Shown here: piece after piece, positions 61,696-64,000 of the stretch
Position numbering within the stretch: position 1 is the stretch's first letter
How the letters are laid out: each line of letters starts with the position of its first letter
NCBI RefSeq assembly: GCF_040881935.1
Contig: NZ_JBBECH010000026.1
Location: 1 to 64,000, forward strand
Direction: 5' to 3'
DNA length: 64,000 bases
Source of the DNA: Saccharospirillum sp040881935
GTDB taxonomy: Bacteria > Pseudomonadota > Gammaproteobacteria > Pseudomonadales > Natronospirillaceae
Made by a program: the position numbers and the translations under genes
The notes under the pieces: generated by a model
The model's input: the letters and a program-made list of their open reading frames with translations, nothing else
Told to the model about the DNA's origin: nothing
Database searches by the model: none

Positions 61696-62565
61696 TTGAA
61701 AAGTAGCAGTCAATACTTCCCGGTCGCGTTGTTGAGCGCGGAATACAAAGAGGGCATTTATGAAGATGTTTATTCGCTCAAGCCCAACACCAGCACCGAC
61801 AATACGGTAGAGATTGCCCTGGTTCGGCTGCATTCCGAGCAAATATCGCGTGGCCATCCGGTCCTGCTGGTGCACGATGCCTTCTCTAATCACTGGCAAT
61901 GGCTCGATTACGGCGTTGGCGGGGTTGCTGGCGCCCTGGTCCGGGCAGGATACGATGTCTGGCTGATGGACTGGCGCGGTCATGGCTTGTCTTCCCGCAA
62001 TCAGAGGCCTGCGCTCAATACTCTGGAAGTCATGGCCGAGTATGATTTGCCACCGGCCATTCAGTTCATTGAAGAAAAAACCGCCCAGTTACCAACGCTG
62101 ATCAGTCAGGGGTTTGGCTGTGAAATGGTGTTACAACATGCGGTCGTGCGCCAATACGCGGCCAATGTTGTGCTTCTGAATGCGGCACCAATCTGTCCTC
62201 GCCGGGTGTTCTGGTTGCCCGGTGTTAAAACCTGGCACCGGTTACGTCTTGGTTGGCGACGCTGGTATCGCCAGGAGGGGAGTGAAGAGCGTGAGCCCGT
62301 AACCTTGTTTCGGCATTTGTTGCGGCGTCAGGGTTGGTTCGGACGTTGGCGGGCCTACGATCAGGCATTGATAAAACCCAGGCTGAAAGCAGTAGAGGCC
62401 CGTCTCTATTGGGTGTCCTCATCACCTCAGGCGGATCCCGCACTTAAACGACTGGGGTTGGATCCTGCGAGGATCATACTCGGGGCCAGCGCCCGGGACT
62501 GGCTGACGCTGTTGCCAACCATTAGTCCCACTCGGGCAGTGATGTCACAGGAACGAACCGGGTAG
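61696..62565 (+). CDS. Alpha/beta hydrolase-fold protein lacking the nucleophile serine
   Basis: A 289-residue alpha/beta hydrolase-fold protein with an intact strand-helix pattern: VLLVHDAFSNHWQW (oxyanion region, residues 56-69) and VWLMDWRGHGLSS (88-100). At the nucleophile elbow, where a family member has G-x-S-x-G, this one reads ISQGFGCEM (136-144), so the serine position is glycine 139. It is thus likely a non-hydrolytic member, unless Ser137 or Cys142 takes over. It resembles PhaC-related or esterase-like proteins. The start is a TTG with AAAGGA upstream. The gene faces lexA across two SOS boxes. Confidence 0.72.
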   Translation: MKSSSQYFPVALLSAEYKEGIYEDVYSLKPNTSTDNTVEIALVRLHSEQISRGHPVLLVHDAFSNHWQWLDYGVGGVAGALVRAGYDVWLMDWRGHGLSSRNQRPALNTLEVMAEYDLPPAIQFIEEKTAQLPTLISQGFGCEMVLQHAVVRQYAANVVLLNAAPICPRRVFWLPGVKTWHRLRLGWRRWYRQEGSEEREPVTLFRHLLRRQGWFGRWRAYDQALIKPRLKAVEARLYWVSSSPQADPALKRLGLDPARIILGASARDWLTLLPTISPTRAVMSQERTG

Positions 62566-62580
62566 CGGCTCTGTGTTTAG

Positions 62581-62607
62581 CCGGGTCACGGGTTTGGTGA
62601 GACCCGG
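62581..62607. terminator. Hairpin between convergent hydrolase and aroF
   Basis: Perfect seven-base stem CCGGGTC/GACCCGG with a 13-base loop, between the two stop codons. No long T-run, so it is a probable but not certain bidirectional terminator. Confidence 0.5.
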
Positions 62608-62624
62608 ATCCGGTGAACGGTCCC

Positions 62625-63695
62625 TCAGGCGCCGGTGCGGCCCGGCAGTACGTCTTTCAGCTTGGCATGCATGGATCTCAACAGGTTCTCGGTGGTTGCC
62701 CAACTGATGCAGGCATCGGTTACGGATACACCCGGTTTCAACTGCGACAAGTCGTCCGGAATGCTCTGGTTACCTTCCTCCAGGTTGCTTTCGATCATCA
62801 ACCCGATGATGGACTGATTGCCCTCCAGAATCTGGTTGGCAACGTTGTCGGCAACCAGAGGTTGCAAGGCGTGATCTTTATTGGAATTGGCGTGCGAACA
62901 GTCCACCATGATGTTGGTGGGTACCCCGGCCTTACGCAAAGTGGCTTCGCATTGTGCGACACTGACTGAGTCGTAATTTGGTTTACCATTGCCGCCACGT
63001 AACACAACATGGCCGTAGGCATTGCCCTTGGTATGTATGATCGCTACCTGGCCTTCCTGATTGATGCCCAGGAACCGGTGTGGCGAAGAAACTGATTTCA
63101 GCGCATTGATGGCAACATCCAGGCTGCCATCGGTGCCATTTTTGAAGCCCACAGCGGAAGACAGGCCGCTGGCCATTTCGCGGTGTGTCTGGCTTTCCGT
63201 TGTGCGCGCACCGACGGCTGACCAGCTGATCAGGTCCTGAAGGTATTGCGGTGAGATCGGATCCAGTGCTTCGGTTGCCGTTGGCAGGCCCAGATGAGCA
63301 ATGTCCATTAACAGTGTGCGGCCAATGTGAAGGCCATCTTCAATTTTAAAGGAATCGTTCAGGTAGGGATCGTTGATCAGGCCTTTCCAGCCAGTTGTCG
63401 TGCGGGGTTTTTCAAAATACACGCGCATGACAATCAGCATGGACTCACTGACTTCTTCGCTTAACGATTTAAGGCGTTTGGCGTAGTCAATGGCCATGGC
63501 CGGGTCGTGGATGGAGCAGGGGCCGATGACAACGATGATGCGCGGGTCTTTGCGATCGAGAATGTTGCGCACCGCATCGCGGCCTTCGTTAATGACGCGG
63601 GCGGCGTCTTCTGTTACCGGAATGTCGGCTTTCAGGGCATCCGGTGTGAGCAGAATTTCCTGGCTTTCTACGTTTAAGTTCGCTAATGCTTGCAT
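62625..63695 (-). CDS. aroF: 3-deoxy-7-phosphoheptulonate (DAHP) synthase, AroF type
   Basis: Catalyses the first step of the shikimate pathway, phosphoenolpyruvate plus erythrose-4-phosphate to DAHP. The 356-residue class I-alpha enzyme shows VVIGPCSIHDP, MRVYFEKPRTTTGWKGLINDP in parts, the metal cysteine in GPCSI, VGFKNGTDGSL and the end HANSNKDH, IMIESNL-like EEGNQ. Sequence details (PHRFLGINQEGQVA, MVDCSHANSNKDH, SVTDACISW) follow the tyrosine-inhibited AroF more than AroG. I saw no TyrR box in the 300 bases upstream, so control of expression is unclear. Confidence 0.94.
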   Translation of the reverse strand: MQALANLNVESQEILLTPDALKADIPVTEDAARVINEGRDAVRNILDRKDPRIIVVIGPCSIHDPAMAIDYAKRLKSLSEEVSESMLIVMRVYFEKPRTTTGWKGLINDPYLNDSFKIEDGLHIGRTLLMDIAHLGLPTATEALDPISPQYLQDLISWSAVGARTTESQTHREMASGLSSAVGFKNGTDGSLDVAINALKSVSSPHRFLGINQEGQVAIIHTKGNAYGHVVLRGGNGKPNYDSVSVAQCEATLRKAGVPTNIMVDCSHANSNKDHALQPLVADNVANQILEGNQSIIGLMIESNLEEGNQSIPDDLSQLKPGVSVTDACISWATTENLLRSMHAKLKDVLPGRTGA

Positions 63696-64000
63696 GATAA
63701 CGCTAAGGCTCTCTTTGATGGCTCATTCCAGAATAGGGGTCTTGCCAGGTCACCAGTGAGTGGAAGCTCGGTTGGGGCTGTCCTGACCATTGATGAATAA
63801 TAAGTAAGTAAAGAATAAAATACAACCCGTAAAGAAAAGAATACAAATTAGTAGTGGTTCGTTTAAAAAGGAAGCAAAAACAACATCTCTGGAATGGTCT
63901 CGCGAAACTTGCCAGGGTTTGCCCATGGATGTGCTCCCGGGAGATTTAAAAATAATATGCAAAAAAAGAATAATTGATCATCTTTATATAACCTGATAAA
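63696..64000. other. A+T-rich edge of the window
   Basis: From about 63780 the sequence becomes strongly A+T-rich (runs such as GAATAATAAGTAAGTAAAG and AAAAATAATATGCAAAAAAAG), unlike the roughly 55 percent G+C of the rest. Apart from the candidate small membrane protein described separately, I see no gene. It may be the aroF regulatory region merging into a horizontally acquired segment beyond the edge. Confidence 0.5.
63750..63926 (-). CDS. Possible small membrane protein
   Basis: A 58-residue frame from the ATG at 63926 (MGKPWQVSRDHSRD) with a fair GGGAG site. Residues 24-45 form one hydrophobic helix (LLICILFFTGCILFFTYLL), followed by a short polar tail. It lies in the A+T-rich edge, upstream of aroF on the same strand. 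I do not recognise it, and a chance frame is possible. Confidence 0.35.
   Translation of the reverse strand: MGKPWQVSRDHSRDVVFASFLNEPLLICILFFTGCILFFTYLLFINGQDSPNRASTHW

Noticed and set aside
1..64000. CRISPR array, prophage, insertion sequence or integron
   Set aside because: No regular direct-repeat array, transposase, integrase or phage structural gene was found.

Overview
The window is a gene-dense chromosomal segment from a gammaproteobacterium that looks like a marine Oceanospirillales member related to the Saccharospirillum/Reinekea/Pseudomonas side of the class. The evidence is a full Na+-translocating NADH:quinone reductase operon, NhaB, FabY-type fatty-acid initiation, the HsbA-HsbR-HptB and RssB-RssC partner-switching pairs, FimL, FleN, and gene neighbourhoods like those of Pseudomonas (mlaA-rssB-rssC, dusA-tal, mltD-methyltransferase-rnhA-dnaQ, mfd-csiV and nqr, arsC-wrbA-DUF2069). 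Unlike Pseudomonas it has an enteric-type pyrB-pyrI pair. No transposase, prophage, CRISPR array or rRNA was seen. The genus is inference.

Layout. 1-1,300: the end of a tRNA-Glu gene, tRNA-Gly, a partial duplication of the tRNA-Gly 3' end, then on the minus strand a GGA-rich RNA with a strong terminator that I read as a CsrB/RsmZ-family sponge RNA, downstream of a comEA-like gene. 1,300-7,140: pyrBI, pheST-ihfA-merR-type regulator, tRNA-Pro. 7,140-14,600: a signalling block with two response-regulator/PP2C phosphatases, their STAS partners, an HPt protein, fleN, a DUF2802 protein and mlaA. 14,600-21,530: gpsA, DUF4389, sixA, a PsrA-box-preceded operon of two hydrolases and a Hen1-like RNA methyltransferase, prmB, aroC. 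21,600-29,600: cation efflux, fabY, a GlxA-type regulator, wrbA/arsC operon, acetyltransferase, fatty-acid desaturase. 29,990-34,600: dsbD, exonuclease, bolA, a 204-bp palindrome, a YecA-family gene, tRNA-Arg, a methylthioadenosine phosphorylase-family gene. 34,700-48,000: csiV, mfd, the nqrABCDEF-apbE-nqrM-sthA energy cluster. 48,000-64,000: a Tus-like protein, tal-dusA-nhaB, fimL, SCP2/sohB (with a second PsrA-type box), mltD, rnhA, dnaQ, lexA with two SOS boxes, a degenerate alpha/beta hydrolase, aroF, and an abrupt A+T-rich edge.

How the genes work together. The nqr operon carries its maturation factors (ApbE for covalent FMN, NqrM for the NqrDE iron site) beside SthA transhydrogenase, and NhaB can use the Na+ gradient. 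Several regulators belong to the motility/biofilm/stress switch known from Pseudomonas (HptB-HsbR-HsbA, RssB-RssC, FleN, FimL, and a CsrB-type RNA that would titrate CsrA/RsmA). Two palindromes of the PsrA type (CAAAC-N4-GTTTG) stand before lipid- or membrane-related genes and suggest a small fatty-acid-responsive regulon.

The strongest candidates for new biology are the CsrB-like RNA beside comEA, a solitary Hen1-like 3'-RNA methyltransferase without a Pnkp partner, a Tus-like terminus protein outside the enterics, and the 204-bp palindrome that reaches exactly from the stop codon of bolA to the stop codon of the facing gene.
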